NCBI GenBank assembly: GCA_958296405.1
Contig: OY282519.1
Span: 2,526,132 to 2,590,131 of the forward strand
Length of the DNA: 64,000 nt
Origin: an uncultured Pseudomonadales bacterium
Lineage (GTDB): Bacteria; Pseudomonadota; Gammaproteobacteria; Pseudomonadales; Azotimanducaceae
Direction: 5' to 3'
In this document: positions 9,771-18,966 of the stretch, piece after piece
Numbering within the stretch: position 1 is the first letter of the stretch
How the letters are laid out: each line of letters begins with the position of its first letter
Position numbers and translations under genes: made by a program
Notes under the pieces: generated by a model
Databases searched by the model: none
Seen by the model: only the letters and a program-made list of their open reading frames with translations
Told to the model about the DNA's origin: nothing

Positions 9771-10580
9771 ATGGGCAATGCGACGGCGCGCGGCCGGAAG
9801 ACCCCTCCAACGCCTAGGCAGCAGCGGCGGGGGCAGCGCGATGCGGCTGGTACGCGCTTGCATCAAGCAGTGGCGCGTGAAATCAGTGACCGCATCGAGC
9901 GGGGGAGCTATCCGCCTGACGCCCGACTGCCAAGTGAGCGCGCACTGGCCGAGGACTTGGGTGTGAGCCGCGTGACCGTGCGCGAGGCATTGGTCTCGCT
10001 GCAAGCGCTGGGCCGCGTGAGCATTCGCACCGGGTCCGGCGTCTATGTTTGCGCGGGCGGGATGCAGTTTACCGCGGCGTTGGTGGATGCGAGCGCGTTT
10101 GAGCTCACGCAGGCGCGCCTGTTGTTCGAGTCTGAAGCCGCCGCGCTCGCGGCGCCGGACATTGCGCCCGAGGTGCTGGAAGAGCTCGCGGAGCTGTTGG
10201 CGCAGTTGCGGCGCAGCGACTCGGACGACGCCGCGGATCTGATCGATCGTGACTTTCACCTCACAATCGCCGCGGCGTCCGGCAACGCCGTGGTGCGGCA
10301 GGTCGTCGAATTGCTTTGGCGGATGCGCATGGAGCAGGAACCCATCAAGGCGGCTTACCGCGCCGTGTGCTCGCACGATGCCGATAAACGGGGCGAAGAA
10401 CATGCGGAAATTCTGTGTGCGTTGACGGCGCGGGACGCCGATGCCGCCCGCCAAGCCATGCGGCGGCACTTCAAACGCCTGATGGAATCCATGCTTGAGG
10501 TGGCGGAGGAAAAGGCGCTCGATGAGGTAAGGCAGCGGGTGGCGCAGGCGCGGCAGCGATATCTGCGGGGCGCGCCCTGA
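9771..10580 (+). CDS. GntR/FadR-family transcriptional regulator
   Basis: A 269-residue regulator. The winged-helix N-terminus (about 30-100) contains RLPSERALAEDLGVSRVTVR and the wing RVSIRTGSGVYV. An alpha-helical FCD ligand-binding domain (about 110-250) carries DRDFHLTIAAASGN and a distal HAEIL, the usual metal or ligand histidines. It starts 7 bases after receptor 2 and 2 bases before the PL6 gene, so it is co-transcribed with the genes it probably controls. A FadR-type palindrome at the operon promoter is its likely target. Inducer (a uronate such as KDG or DEH) is inferred. Confidence 0.9.
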   Translation: MGNATARGRKTPPTPRQQRRGQRDAAGTRLHQAVAREISDRIERGSYPPDARLPSERALAEDLGVSRVTVREALVSLQALGRVSIRTGSGVYVCAGGMQFTAALVDASAFELTQARLLFESEAAALAAPDIAPEVLEELAELLAQLRRSDSDDAADLIDRDFHLTIAAASGNAVVRQVVELLWRMRMEQEPIKAAYRAVCSHDADKRGEEHAEILCALTARDADAARQAMRRHFKRLMESMLEVAEEKALDEVRQRVAQARQRYLRGAP

Positions 10581-10582
10581 GC

Positions 10583-12787
10583 GTGGGTGTCTGCCGGGCC
10601 ATCGTTGCGGCCATTGCGGTCCTAGCCGCTAGTGTTGCGGCGCCGGCAGAGGTGTTGGTGCATGATCAGGCGGGTTACGCGGCAGCCGTGCGCGGTGCCG
10701 GGCCCGGCGACGCCATCGTGCTGGCGGACGGCGAGTGGCGGGACTTTGAGATCGTCTTCACTGGCGTTGGCCGCGCCGGCAAACCGATCACCCTGAAGCC
10801 ACAGACGAAAGGTGGGGTGCGCATCACTGGCCGCTCGAACCTGCGCCTCGGTGGTGAACATCTCGTGGTCTCCGGCCTAGTGTTCACAGACGGCCACACG
10901 CCCACCCGCGATGTTATTGCGTTTCGACGCACCAAAACACACTTGGCCAACCATTCCCGCGTCACCGAGGTAGTGATCGATCGTTTCAACAATCCTGAGC
11001 GGTTCGAGACGGATTTCTGGGTGATGATGTACGGCCGGCACAACCGCTTCGATCACTCGTACTTGGCCGGCAAGAGCAATGGCGGCGTGGCCATGGCGGT
11101 GAGGCTGGACGCGCCGGAGAGCCGACAGAACGCACACCGGATCGACCACAACTATTTCGGCCACCGGCCCATCCTTGGCGGCAACGGCGGCGAAACACTG
11201 CGCATTGGCACCAGCCACCATTCTCTCAACGAGTCTGGCACCTTGGTGGAGAACAATGTGTTCGAGCGCTGCAATGGTGAAGTGGAGATCATCTCCAACA
11301 AGTCTGGCGGCAATGTGTTCCGCGGCAACCTGTTCTTGGAGTCCCGTGGCACGCTGACGTTGCGCCACGGCAACGGCAATGTGGTGGAGGGCAATGTCTT
11401 CCTAGGCAACGGCGTCCCCCATACCGGCGGCATTCGCATCATCAACAAGCGCCAGACGGTGCGCGGCAACTACCTCTTCGGCCTCACTGGCCGCCGTTTC
11501 GGCGGCGCGTTGGTGGTGATGAACGGCGTGCCGAACTCGCCGCTCAACCGCTACCACCAAGTGGAAGACGCGCTGATCGAGCAAAACACCATCATTGATG
11601 CCCACCACATCGAACTGGCAGCCGGCGCAGACGCGGAACGCAGTGCGCCGCCAGTGCGTAGCCGGTTCCGCAACAACCTCATTGTCAACACGACGCCGCG
11701 GCGTTCGGTGGTCGCGCACGACGACATCACCGGCATCCGGTTTGAGGGTAACGTGGCCTCTGGAGTGATGGGGCTGCCACAGGTGGACGGCATCGCCACG
11801 CGCCCGGTGCAACTTGTGGGCGGCGCTGGCGGGCTCAGGCAACCCGCGGACGCGACGTTCATGGAGGTCGGCGCGCCGCGCGACTTGGCCCTCTTGCGGC
11901 GTGAGGATGTGGGCCCCGCATGGTATCCGAAGCCCGCCACCGCGCCCCGCTTCGGCGGCGGGCAAACGCAGCGCATCAGCCCCGGCCGAGACACACTGAC
12001 GGCGGCCGTGGAGCAGGCTGGCGCTGGCGGCGTGATCGAGTTGCGGCCGGGCGAATACATCGTCACCAAGATACTCACCTTGCGCCATCCCATCACCGTG
12101 CGCGTCGTTCCCGATGCGGCAAGCCGCCCCCTAGTGCGCTTTGAGCGGAGCGCCCTAATGGAGCTGGCGGAGGGTGGTAGCGTGGAGCTGATTGGCTTGG
12201 CGATCGACGGCGGATTGGCCCCTGACGCATACGGCAACAGCGCGATCCGCACCAGCCGCCACGCCTTGCTTGGCAACTATTCCGTGCGTGTCGTCGACGT
12301 CGAGGCACGCAACCTGAACACTAACCATTCGTTCAACTTCCTGCGCGTGGCCAAGCACACTTTCGCTCGCGAAATCGAGGTGCTTGATTCCACTTTCCGC
12401 GCTGTGACAGGCGATGTTGTCGCGTTGAACGCGGAAGTCGATGACTTGGGTCTCTATAACGCCGAATACGTCACTGTCGCCGCGTCCCGTTTCGTCGACA
12501 TCGGCGGCGCCGTGGTGAACGTCTATCGTGGCGGCACGGACGAGAGCACGTTTGGGCCGCATGTGACAGTGCGTGGCAACAGGTTTGAGAGAGTGGGCTT
12601 GAGCAAACGCAATGCCGCCGGCGCCGCCGTCTTGCTGCATGGCGCCCAATGGGTGTCCGTCACCGGCAACACGCTGGTGGGCAGCCGTGGCGCGCGCATC
12701 GTGGAAACTGTTGGCGAACCCATCGTCGCCGTGGATGGCAATCGCTGGGTGGACACGCCGCCGTTGGTGATGACCGAGTGGCCGTGA
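10583..12787 (+). CDS. Polysaccharide lyase family 6 (alginate lyase)
   Basis: Exported beta-helix lyase, 734 residues, starting at GTG with a signal peptide ending near APA-EV. The PL6 catalytic pair is visible: K240 in IISNKSGG and R261 in LTLRHGNGN, with the same 21-residue spacing as the Lys/Arg pair of chondroitinase B. Two parallel beta-helix regions are suggested by repeated xNxF and GN rungs, as in two-domain PL6 enzymes. Beta-elimination of alginate to unsaturated oligomers is expected. The stop overlaps the next start by one base (TGATG). Confidence 0.92.
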   Translation: MGVCRAIVAAIAVLAASVAAPAEVLVHDQAGYAAAVRGAGPGDAIVLADGEWRDFEIVFTGVGRAGKPITLKPQTKGGVRITGRSNLRLGGEHLVVSGLVFTDGHTPTRDVIAFRRTKTHLANHSRVTEVVIDRFNNPERFETDFWVMMYGRHNRFDHSYLAGKSNGGVAMAVRLDAPESRQNAHRIDHNYFGHRPILGGNGGETLRIGTSHHSLNESGTLVENNVFERCNGEVEIISNKSGGNVFRGNLFLESRGTLTLRHGNGNVVEGNVFLGNGVPHTGGIRIINKRQTVRGNYLFGLTGRRFGGALVVMNGVPNSPLNRYHQVEDALIEQNTIIDAHHIELAAGADAERSAPPVRSRFRNNLIVNTTPRRSVVAHDDITGIRFEGNVASGVMGLPQVDGIATRPVQLVGGAGGLRQPADATFMEVGAPRDLALLRREDVGPAWYPKPATAPRFGGGQTQRISPGRDTLTAAVEQAGAGGVIELRPGEYIVTKILTLRHPITVRVVPDAASRPLVRFERSALMELAEGGSVELIGLAIDGGLAPDAYGNSAIRTSRHALLGNYSVRVVDVEARNLNTNHSFNFLRVAKHTFAREIEVLDSTFRAVTGDVVALNAEVDDLGLYNAEYVTVAASRFVDIGGAVVNVYRGGTDESTFGPHVTVRGNRFERVGLSKRNAAGAAVLLHGAQWVSVTGNTLVGSRGARIVETVGEPIVAVDGNRWVDTPPLVMTEWP

Positions 12788-15015
12788 TGAGCCGCAGGCA
12801 GACATGTCGGCCTTGGCTATTGGTGCTGTGGTGCGTTGCCGTTGGTCAAGCGGCAAGTGCGGCGTGGGCGGCTGCCGGCCATCCGCGGTTGCTCCTCGGC
12901 GCCGGCGAAACGGCGGCACTGCGCGATGAGTGGCCGAAGTCCAGCCTCTTCGCGGCCGCAGTGGCGCGCGCCGAGGCGCGTCTTGCACCATACCTTAGAG
13001 ATCCGCCCGAAGTGCCGGTGCCGCGTGACGCCGGCGGGGGTGGCACGCACGAGCGCCACAAGGCGAATGCCGTTTTGCTTGCCGACGCGGGTGCGCTGCA
13101 TCAGTGGACGGGCGAGGCGCGGTACGCCGAATTGGCGCGGCAGCTGCTGCTGCGCTACGCGGAACTCTATCCCCGGCTGGGCTTGCATCCTGAGCGTAGC
13201 AGCGGGACGCCGGGCCGGCTCTTCTGGCAGAGCCTGAACGAGTCCGTGTGGCTCGTACATGCCATTTTGGGCTACGACTGTATCCACGACGCGCTCGATG
13301 TGGATGAGCGCCGGCGCATTGAGAACGATCTGTTGCGCCCCATGGCGCGGTTTTTGTCGATTCATTCGCCGGAAATGTTCAACAGCGTCCACAACCACGG
13401 CACTTGGGCAGCCGCGGCGGTGGGGATGACGGGATATGTGCTGGATGACGAGCGCATGGTGCGCATGGCGCTATTGGGCACTGGCGAAGACGGCAGTGGC
13501 GGCTACCTTCTGCAGTTGGCGCAACTGTTCTCTCCGCAGGGCTACTACTTGGAGGGACCGTACTACCAGCGCTATGCGTTGATGCCGTTCGTGCTGTTCG
13601 CCAAGGCCATCGACCGCAACGAGCCGGCGCGTGGCATCTTCGCCCATCGAGACGGTGTGCTGCTGAAGGCGATCCACACCACCATCCAACTCAGCTATGC
13701 CGGACGTTTCTTTCCGATCAACGACGCCATCCGCGAAAAAGGGCTGGACACCATGGAGTTGGACCACGCCATCGCCATTGCGCATGGGCATACGGCCAAT
13801 CCTGCGTTGCTCTCTTTGGTGGACGAGCGATCCCACTTGGTGCTCAGCGCGGATGCACTGCGCTTGGCGCTGGCGAAGGAGGCTGGCGCGGAGCAGCCGT
13901 TTCCTTACGCATCGCAGCACTACCGTGACGGTCCGGCCGGCGATCAGGGCGCATTGACGGTTCTACGCTCCGGTCCGGGCTCCGAGCACAGTGCGCTGGT
14001 GTTCAAGGCTACGTCGCATGGCTTGGGCCACGGCCACTTCGACCGCTTGCATTGGATGTTCTACGACAGCGGCGCCGAAGTCGTCGCGGACTACGGCGCA
14101 GCGCGGTTTCTGAATGTTGTGCAAAAGGCTGGCGGTCGTTATCTGCCGGAAAACTTGTCCTGGGCGAAGCAGACGGTGGCGCACAACACATTGGTGGTGA
14201 ACGGCCAGAGCCAGTTCCAAGCCAACGCCGAGGAGGCCGATGCGTCATGGCCGACGGATCACTTCCATGAGGCGCGGGCGGGTGCGCAGATCGTCTCCGC
14301 GGTGGAGGACCGGGCGTATCCGGGCGTCGAGCTGCGTCGCACCATGCTATTGGTGGATTGGCCGGCGTTGGAGCGGCCCGTCGTGCTGGACGTGTGGCGC
14401 ACCCGTAGCGTCCAAGCGGCGCGCTTCGATCTGCCGCTGCACTTCAAGGGGCAAATGATTGAATCTGTTCCGGTTCTGAGCGCGGTGCCCGCCTGGCGCG
14501 AGTTGGGGGAGGGCGAAGGTTATCGACATCTTTGGCTGGTGGGCGATGCGGCGCTGCCGGCCGGTGCCCGTTGGGCCTTCACTTGGCTCCAAGGGCGCCG
14601 CTTCTACACGTACTCCGTGTTCGCCAACGTCGATGGGCAGGCGCATTTGGCGCGCCTTGGCGCTGGAGATCCGAATTTCAACCTGCGCCCAGAGTCCGCG
14701 CTGTTGCTACGCGCGGCGGCGGCCAAAGAGCTGTCGCTGGTGGCCGTCTTGGAACCGCACGGTGAGTACGATGCCGCGCGCGAGTTCACCCGTGGCAGCG
14801 TCCCCCGCATCGCCGCCGTCCTACGCTCAAGCGCCGCGGGGAAAGATGTCATCACGGTCATCGGTCCGGACGGGGCGCAGTTGCAGGTGGCGCTGTCCTA
14901 CCAGCGTGGTCCAGACCTGCAGCATGTCGTGGAGGCGGAAGGTGGACGGTTTGAATGGCGTGGGTATTACCAAGTGTCGATGACCGATGCCATCTCGCCG
15001 AAGGAGGAATCGTGA
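12787..15015 (+). CDS. Polysaccharide lyase family 17 (oligoalginate lyase)
   Basis: A 742-residue enzyme with signal peptide (MSRRQTCRPWLLVLWCVAVG), an alpha/alpha-toroid N-terminal lyase domain and a C-terminal heparinase II/III-like beta-sheet domain. Residues matching the known PL17 active site are N203-H204 in HNHGTW, Tyr in EGPYYQRYA near 259-260, and GHGHFDRLHW in the second domain. It should release unsaturated monouronate (DEH) from oligomers made by the PL6 enzyme. ATG 12787 is chosen because it overlaps the PL6 stop and starts the signal peptide. Confidence 0.92.
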   Translation: MSRRQTCRPWLLVLWCVAVGQAASAAWAAAGHPRLLLGAGETAALRDEWPKSSLFAAAVARAEARLAPYLRDPPEVPVPRDAGGGGTHERHKANAVLLADAGALHQWTGEARYAELARQLLLRYAELYPRLGLHPERSSGTPGRLFWQSLNESVWLVHAILGYDCIHDALDVDERRRIENDLLRPMARFLSIHSPEMFNSVHNHGTWAAAAVGMTGYVLDDERMVRMALLGTGEDGSGGYLLQLAQLFSPQGYYLEGPYYQRYALMPFVLFAKAIDRNEPARGIFAHRDGVLLKAIHTTIQLSYAGRFFPINDAIREKGLDTMELDHAIAIAHGHTANPALLSLVDERSHLVLSADALRLALAKEAGAEQPFPYASQHYRDGPAGDQGALTVLRSGPGSEHSALVFKATSHGLGHGHFDRLHWMFYDSGAEVVADYGAARFLNVVQKAGGRYLPENLSWAKQTVAHNTLVVNGQSQFQANAEEADASWPTDHFHEARAGAQIVSAVEDRAYPGVELRRTMLLVDWPALERPVVLDVWRTRSVQAARFDLPLHFKGQMIESVPVLSAVPAWRELGEGEGYRHLWLVGDAALPAGARWAFTWLQGRRFYTYSVFANVDGQAHLARLGAGDPNFNLRPESALLLRAAAAKELSLVAVLEPHGEYDAAREFTRGSVPRIAAVLRSSAAGKDVITVIGPDGAQLQVALSYQRGPDLQHVVEAEGGRFEWRGYYQVSMTDAISPKEES

Positions 15016-16298
15016 AAGGACTGCGTTGGCTCGTCGTGAGCTTGGTGGCCCTCGCCACCATCATCAATTACATCGACCGGAACGCTTTGGCCGTGATGTG
15101 GCCTGAGATGTCCGGCGAGTTGGGCCTCGACAAAAACGACTATGCGCTCATCTTGACATTCTTCATGGTCGGTTACGCAGTTGGCCAGTCGCTGTTCGGC
15201 AAGATCTTCGACGCGGTCGGCACGCGGTTCGGCTTCGTGCTGGCCATTGTCGTGTGGTCTGTGTTCGTCGCCTTGCATGCTGTCGTGCGCACTGCGTCTG
15301 CCTTTGGCGTGGTGCGTTTCGTGATGGCGGTTGGCGAGGCCGGCAATTGGCCCGGCGCCACCAAGAGCAACGCCGAGTGGTTTCCCATCCGGGAACGTGC
15401 GTTGGCGCAGGGCATCTTCAACGCCGGCGCGTCCATTGGCGCCGTGGTGTCGGCACCTGTGGTGGCGCTCTTGTATCTGGCTGTTGGTTGGCAGGCCACT
15501 TTTTTCTTGTTGGGCGGCATCGGCTTCCTTTGGCTGATCCCGTGGCTCGTCGTGTACAAATCTGGCCCGGAGAGCCACCCTTGGCTCTCCGCCGACGAGC
15601 GCGAGCACATCTTGACGGGGCAAAGGGCGGCCAAGGCGGATGCCGAGGGTGCCGGTGAAATCAACGTGTTTGCCCCGGGTTGGCGGGAGATGTTGCGCTA
15701 TCGACAAAGCTGGTCGGTCATCGCGTCGCGCTTCTTTCTGGATCCCGTTTGGTGGATGTTCATCTCCTGGTTGCCGATCTACCTCGCCGAGCAGTTTGGT
15801 TTCGACGTGATGCAGATTGGCTTGACGGCGTGGGTGCCCTATGTGGGTGCCGCCTTCGGCGGTGTTTTCGGCGGTTGGTTGGCAGGGCGTCTATTGGTGC
15901 GGGGCTGGAGCGTGGACCGCACTCGCAAGTTTGCCATCGGCTTGGGAGGCGCACTCATGTTCCCCGCGCTGCTTTTCACCGCGCTCGCATCGGAGCCGCT
16001 GGTGGCCGTGCTCTTGATGGCGGTGATCCTGTTCGGCTTCCAGATGGCCATGGGCAGCATCCAAACGCTGCCGAGCGACTTCTACTCGGGCCAATCCGTG
16101 GGGTCACTGGCCGGTGCCGGGGGCACTGCGGCGGTGGTGGGTGTGCTAATCACCACTTGGACCGTGCCGGCGATCACCCAAACGTCTTACGTGCCGTTCT
16201 TCGTTCTCGGCGCGTTTTTGGTTCCTTGCGCCTTGCTCAGCGTGTGGTTGCTGGCTAAGCGCATCGAACCCGTGACCCCTAGCAGACGGACGGCCTAG
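15012..16298 (+). CDS. MFS transporter, hexuronate family
   Basis: Inner-membrane major facilitator protein, 428 residues, about 12 membrane segments. NYIDRNALAVMWP after the first helix and GEAGNWPGATKSNAEWFP are typical of the anion:cation symporter branch that includes ExuT-like hexuronate carriers. The GTG at 15012 overlaps the PL17 stop (GTGA) and follows a strong AAGGAGG. Context points to import of DEH or other alginate monomers. Confidence 0.9.
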   Translation: MKGLRWLVVSLVALATIINYIDRNALAVMWPEMSGELGLDKNDYALILTFFMVGYAVGQSLFGKIFDAVGTRFGFVLAIVVWSVFVALHAVVRTASAFGVVRFVMAVGEAGNWPGATKSNAEWFPIRERALAQGIFNAGASIGAVVSAPVVALLYLAVGWQATFFLLGGIGFLWLIPWLVVYKSGPESHPWLSADEREHILTGQRAAKADAEGAGEINVFAPGWREMLRYRQSWSVIASRFFLDPVWWMFISWLPIYLAEQFGFDVMQIGLTAWVPYVGAAFGGVFGGWLAGRLLVRGWSVDRTRKFAIGLGGALMFPALLFTALASEPLVAVLLMAVILFGFQMAMGSIQTLPSDFYSGQSVGSLAGAGGTAAVVGVLITTWTVPAITQTSYVPFFVLGAFLVPCALLSVWLLAKRIEPVTPSRRTA

Positions 16299-16341
16299 CC
16301 AACAGGCGGGCCGCAAGCGACGACAACAGGAGGAGATTGCG

Positions 16342-17106
16342 ATGGCGTTGAATGAAGGGCTGCAAGGCAAGGTGGCGCTGGTGACAGGGGGTGCCCGGGA
16401 CATTGGCCAGGCGGTGTCCTTGGCGCTGGCAGCGGCTGGGGCCAAAGTGGCCGTCAACACCTGCCACAGCGTGGCCGCCGGTGAAGCAACGGTGGCGAAG
16501 ATCAACGCCGAGGGTGGTACCGCGATGTTGGTCCAGGGCGACATGACGGTGGCGGCAGACGTGCAGGAGTTTGTCTCCTCGGCGCAGGGGGCGTTTGGGC
16601 GCGAACTCCATGTGTTGGTGAATGTCACTGGCGGTTTGGTGGCGCGCCGCGGCCTCGCCGAAATGGATGAAGCGTTCTTGAATGAAGTGATGCGGTTGAA
16701 CTTGAACAGCACGTTTCTGGCCACTAAGCATGTGGTGCCGCACATGCCAAACGGCGGTGCCATCGTCAACTGCGCATCGCAAGCGGGACGCGACGGCGGA
16801 GGGCCCGGTGCCGCCGCGTACGCCAGCGCCAAGGGTGCGGTGATGACTTTCACCCGCGCTATGGCGAAGGAGCTCGGTGCCCGCAACATCCGTGTGAACG
16901 CTGTGTGTCCAGGCATGATCGACACCACTTTCCACGACATGTTCACAAAGGACGCGGTGCGGGCTAGCGTCGCAGCCGGGACGGCGCTCGGCAGGGAGGG
17001 ACAGGCACTGGAAGTGGGCCGTTTGGTGGCTTGGTTGGCGTCTCAAGAAGCGAGCTATGTCACGGGTGCCAACTTCGATGTGAATGGCGGCGCCTACTTC
17101 GTCTAG
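16342..17106 (+). CDS. SDR oxidoreductase, probable DEH/KDG-forming reductase
   Basis: Short-chain dehydrogenase of 254 residues. TGGARDIGQA (about 16-25) binds NAD(P), NVTGG matches the NNAG position, and the catalytic region has S in CASQAG and YASAK. Preceded by AGGAGGAG. As last gene of the alginate operon it most likely reduces DEH to 2-keto-3-deoxygluconate. KDG kinase and aldolase genes are not in the window, so the pathway must be completed elsewhere. Confidence 0.87.
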   Translation: MALNEGLQGKVALVTGGARDIGQAVSLALAAAGAKVAVNTCHSVAAGEATVAKINAEGGTAMLVQGDMTVAADVQEFVSSAQGAFGRELHVLVNVTGGLVARRGLAEMDEAFLNEVMRLNLNSTFLATKHVVPHMPNGGAIVNCASQAGRDGGGPGAAAYASAKGAVMTFTRAMAKELGARNIRVNAVCPGMIDTTFHDMFTKDAVRASVAAGTALGREGQALEVGRLVAWLASQEASYVTGANFDVNGGAYFV

Positions 17107-17123
17107 GCGCCTACTTCGTCTAG
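17090..17123 (+). repeat. 17-base perfect tandem duplication at a gene end
   Basis: GCGCCTACTTCGTCTAG, the last codons and stop of the SDR gene, is repeated directly after itself (17090-17106 and 17107-17123). It duplicates the stop codon and leaves the protein unchanged; it looks like a fresh replication-slippage event. Confidence 0.9.
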
Positions 17124-17240
17124 CAGAAGGGCTGGCCGCACTGGGGGACGCCACCCACTTTGGCGCGAGGCAACGAGCTTGGCCGTGTTGGAGCCGGCGC
17201 GGCGTAGGCCTTGTGGGCCAGTTATGCCCGTGAGTTCGGT

Positions 17241-17594
17241 TTAGTTGGGAGCCTTGCGCTGCGCGTGGCTAGGCGTTCCGTGGCCTGCCCGCTCCCGCAG
17301 CCGCGCCTCGAGGCGCGCCATCCAAGCGTGGATGTGGTGCTTCGTCCAAGGGATGTCGAGGGCCACAAACGCGACGCCGAGCGGGAACATCCAGAAGCCG
17401 ACGATGGGCAAAAAGCCGAAGACGCCGGCCACCATCAGCACTGCCCCAAGGACGCTGCGCACCCCTGGGGGCACGTGACGGTCGCCCCACTTGAGTGTTC
17501 GCAACGTGGTTGAGGCGATGCGCCGCCTCAGGGCGAGCGTCGCCCGCGAACGCCGGCGCTCGCGCTTCAACCACTCCGAATTCGCCTGGGACAA
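17241..17594 (-). CDS. Small membrane protein of unknown function
   Basis: A 117-residue protein with a basic, Arg-rich N-terminus (about 1-38), one or two hydrophobic segments (about 44-82: VLGAVLMVAGVFGFLPIVGF, WMFPLGVAFVALDIP) and a basic C-terminal tail. I do not recognise a named family with certainty; similar small proteins with a LPxxGFWMxPLG core occur in proteobacteria. It lies alone, antisense to both neighbours. Confidence 0.55.
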   Translation of the reverse strand: MSQANSEWLKRERRRSRATLALRRRIASTTLRTLKWGDRHVPPGVRSVLGAVLMVAGVFGFLPIVGFWMFPLGVAFVALDIPWTKHHIHAWMARLEARLRERAGHGTPSHAQRKAPN

Positions 17595-17643
17595 GTTGGC
17601 TCCCCGCTTCGCTTTTGCTGCCGCGCTCGCTCGTTGCGCCGGT

Positions 17644-18753
17644 TCAGATCATCATCGGCCGTTCGGCTGGCGCATCATGCTGGCCGGGATGCGCGCGCCG
17701 CGCCAAGTCGGGATCGATGGAGAGGAAACGGTACCGCCCATCCTCATGCAGCGTGCGCCGCAGCCGGTTCCGATGCATCAAGAGGTGGCAGTGCGCGATG
17801 GCTTCGCCGAGGGCCATCATCGTCTGGCGCGGATCTAGGCGGCGGGCGAACAGCACCGGCAGCAGGTCTTTCGCCACTTGCGGCTCGACGCACGCCTCCT
17901 CAATTGCCAACAGTCGATCCTCATGGTGGCTGATGAGTTGCCGCAGGCGCTCGCGCACCCCTTGGAACGGCAGGTTGTGCGCCGGCAGCACCAAGGTGTC
18001 GGCCGGCGTGTCCAAGAACTTGTCGTGGGATTCCATCCAATCGTGCAGGGGGTTCGCCTCCGGCTCCGTCGGGTGGACGCTCACGTTCGAGGTGATGATG
18101 GGCAGGATCTGATCGCCGGAGATGAGGATGCCGAGGCTCTTGCAGTGCAGGCAGGCGTGTTCAGGCGAGTGCCCAGAGCCAACGACCACCTGCCAATCAT
18201 GCTCGCCGATGGAGAGCACGTCGCCGTCTTGGAGCCGCCGGTAGCCCATCGGCATCTCCCCCATGCTCATGCCGTCGCTGGAGCGGCTGCGCCACATCCG
18301 CCCCAACTCCTCCAAGTAGTCTGCCGGCATGCCGTAGCGTTGGTAGAACTGCGCACCTTGCCAACTTGAATGGGAACCGCCGCCAAACCCGCCGCTGGAG
18401 AAGGCCCGCGCTTGGTAATACTCGGCGCGGGTCATGTACAGCGGGCACTGGAAGCGCTCCGTGATGGCGGTGGCTTGGCCAACGTGGTCTGGATGCATGT
18501 GCGTGCAGATGACGCCCTTGACCGGGCGGCCGCCCAACTCCGCGTCGAAGATGCCGCGCCACAGGTCGGCAGTTTCGGGGGTGCGCAGGCCCGTGTCGAC
18601 GACGTGCCACCCCTCGCGGCTCTCGAGGAGATAGAGGTTGATGTGGCTCAGCGAGCCGGGCATTGGCATGGTCAGCCAACGCACGCCGTCCGCCACTTCC
18701 ACCGTCTCGCCGGGCGTGGGGTGTGAATCGTAGGGGTAGTGGAGTTCTTCCAT
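17644..18753 (-). CDS. MBL-fold metallo-hydrolase
   Basis: A 369-residue metallo-beta-lactamase-fold hydrolase. The metal motif THMHPDH (about 113-119), GSGHSPEH (third histidine), SGDQ (bridging Asp) and a late LPAHN are visible. A C-terminal helical extension after about 290 resembles glyoxalase II-like or thioesterase-like MBL proteins. Substrate is unknown. A perfect TATAAT lies only 8 bases before the ATG, suggesting a leaderless or nearly leaderless transcript. It is divergent from the acyl-CoA dehydrogenase. Confidence 0.85.
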   Translation of the reverse strand: MEELHYPYDSHPTPGETVEVADGVRWLTMPMPGSLSHINLYLLESREGWHVVDTGLRTPETADLWRGIFDAELGGRPVKGVICTHMHPDHVGQATAITERFQCPLYMTRAEYYQARAFSSGGFGGGSHSSWQGAQFYQRYGMPADYLEELGRMWRSRSSDGMSMGEMPMGYRRLQDGDVLSIGEHDWQVVVGSGHSPEHACLHCKSLGILISGDQILPIITSNVSVHPTEPEANPLHDWMESHDKFLDTPADTLVLPAHNLPFQGVRERLRQLISHHEDRLLAIEEACVEPQVAKDLLPVLFARRLDPRQTMMALGEAIAHCHLLMHRNRLRRTLHEDGRYRFLSIDPDLARRAHPGQHDAPAERPMMI

Positions 18754-18761
18754 GCGCGGCG

Positions 18762-18767
18762 ATTATA
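18762..18767 (-). promoter_or_regulatory. -10 box close to the MBL start codon
   Basis: TATAAT on the minus strand, 8 bases before ATG 18753. There is no good -35 match at 17 bases. Position implies transcription starting at or just before the start codon. Confidence 0.4.
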
Positions 18768-18966
18768 GCCACACGCCGCTGCGCGGGATGCGATGGCGAA
18801 GCGGCGCAGTGTGGGGCGGGTGCGGCCGGCAGCGCGGTCCGCGATGCGCTCAGAAGACGGCGGTGCCGGTGCCATGCGGCGATGCCCCCCGGAAGGCCCG
18901 CTTCGCGCCCGTCGCAAAGCTGTAAAATGATCGCTGCCAAATTGGGGAAGCTGGGGGATTGGAACG

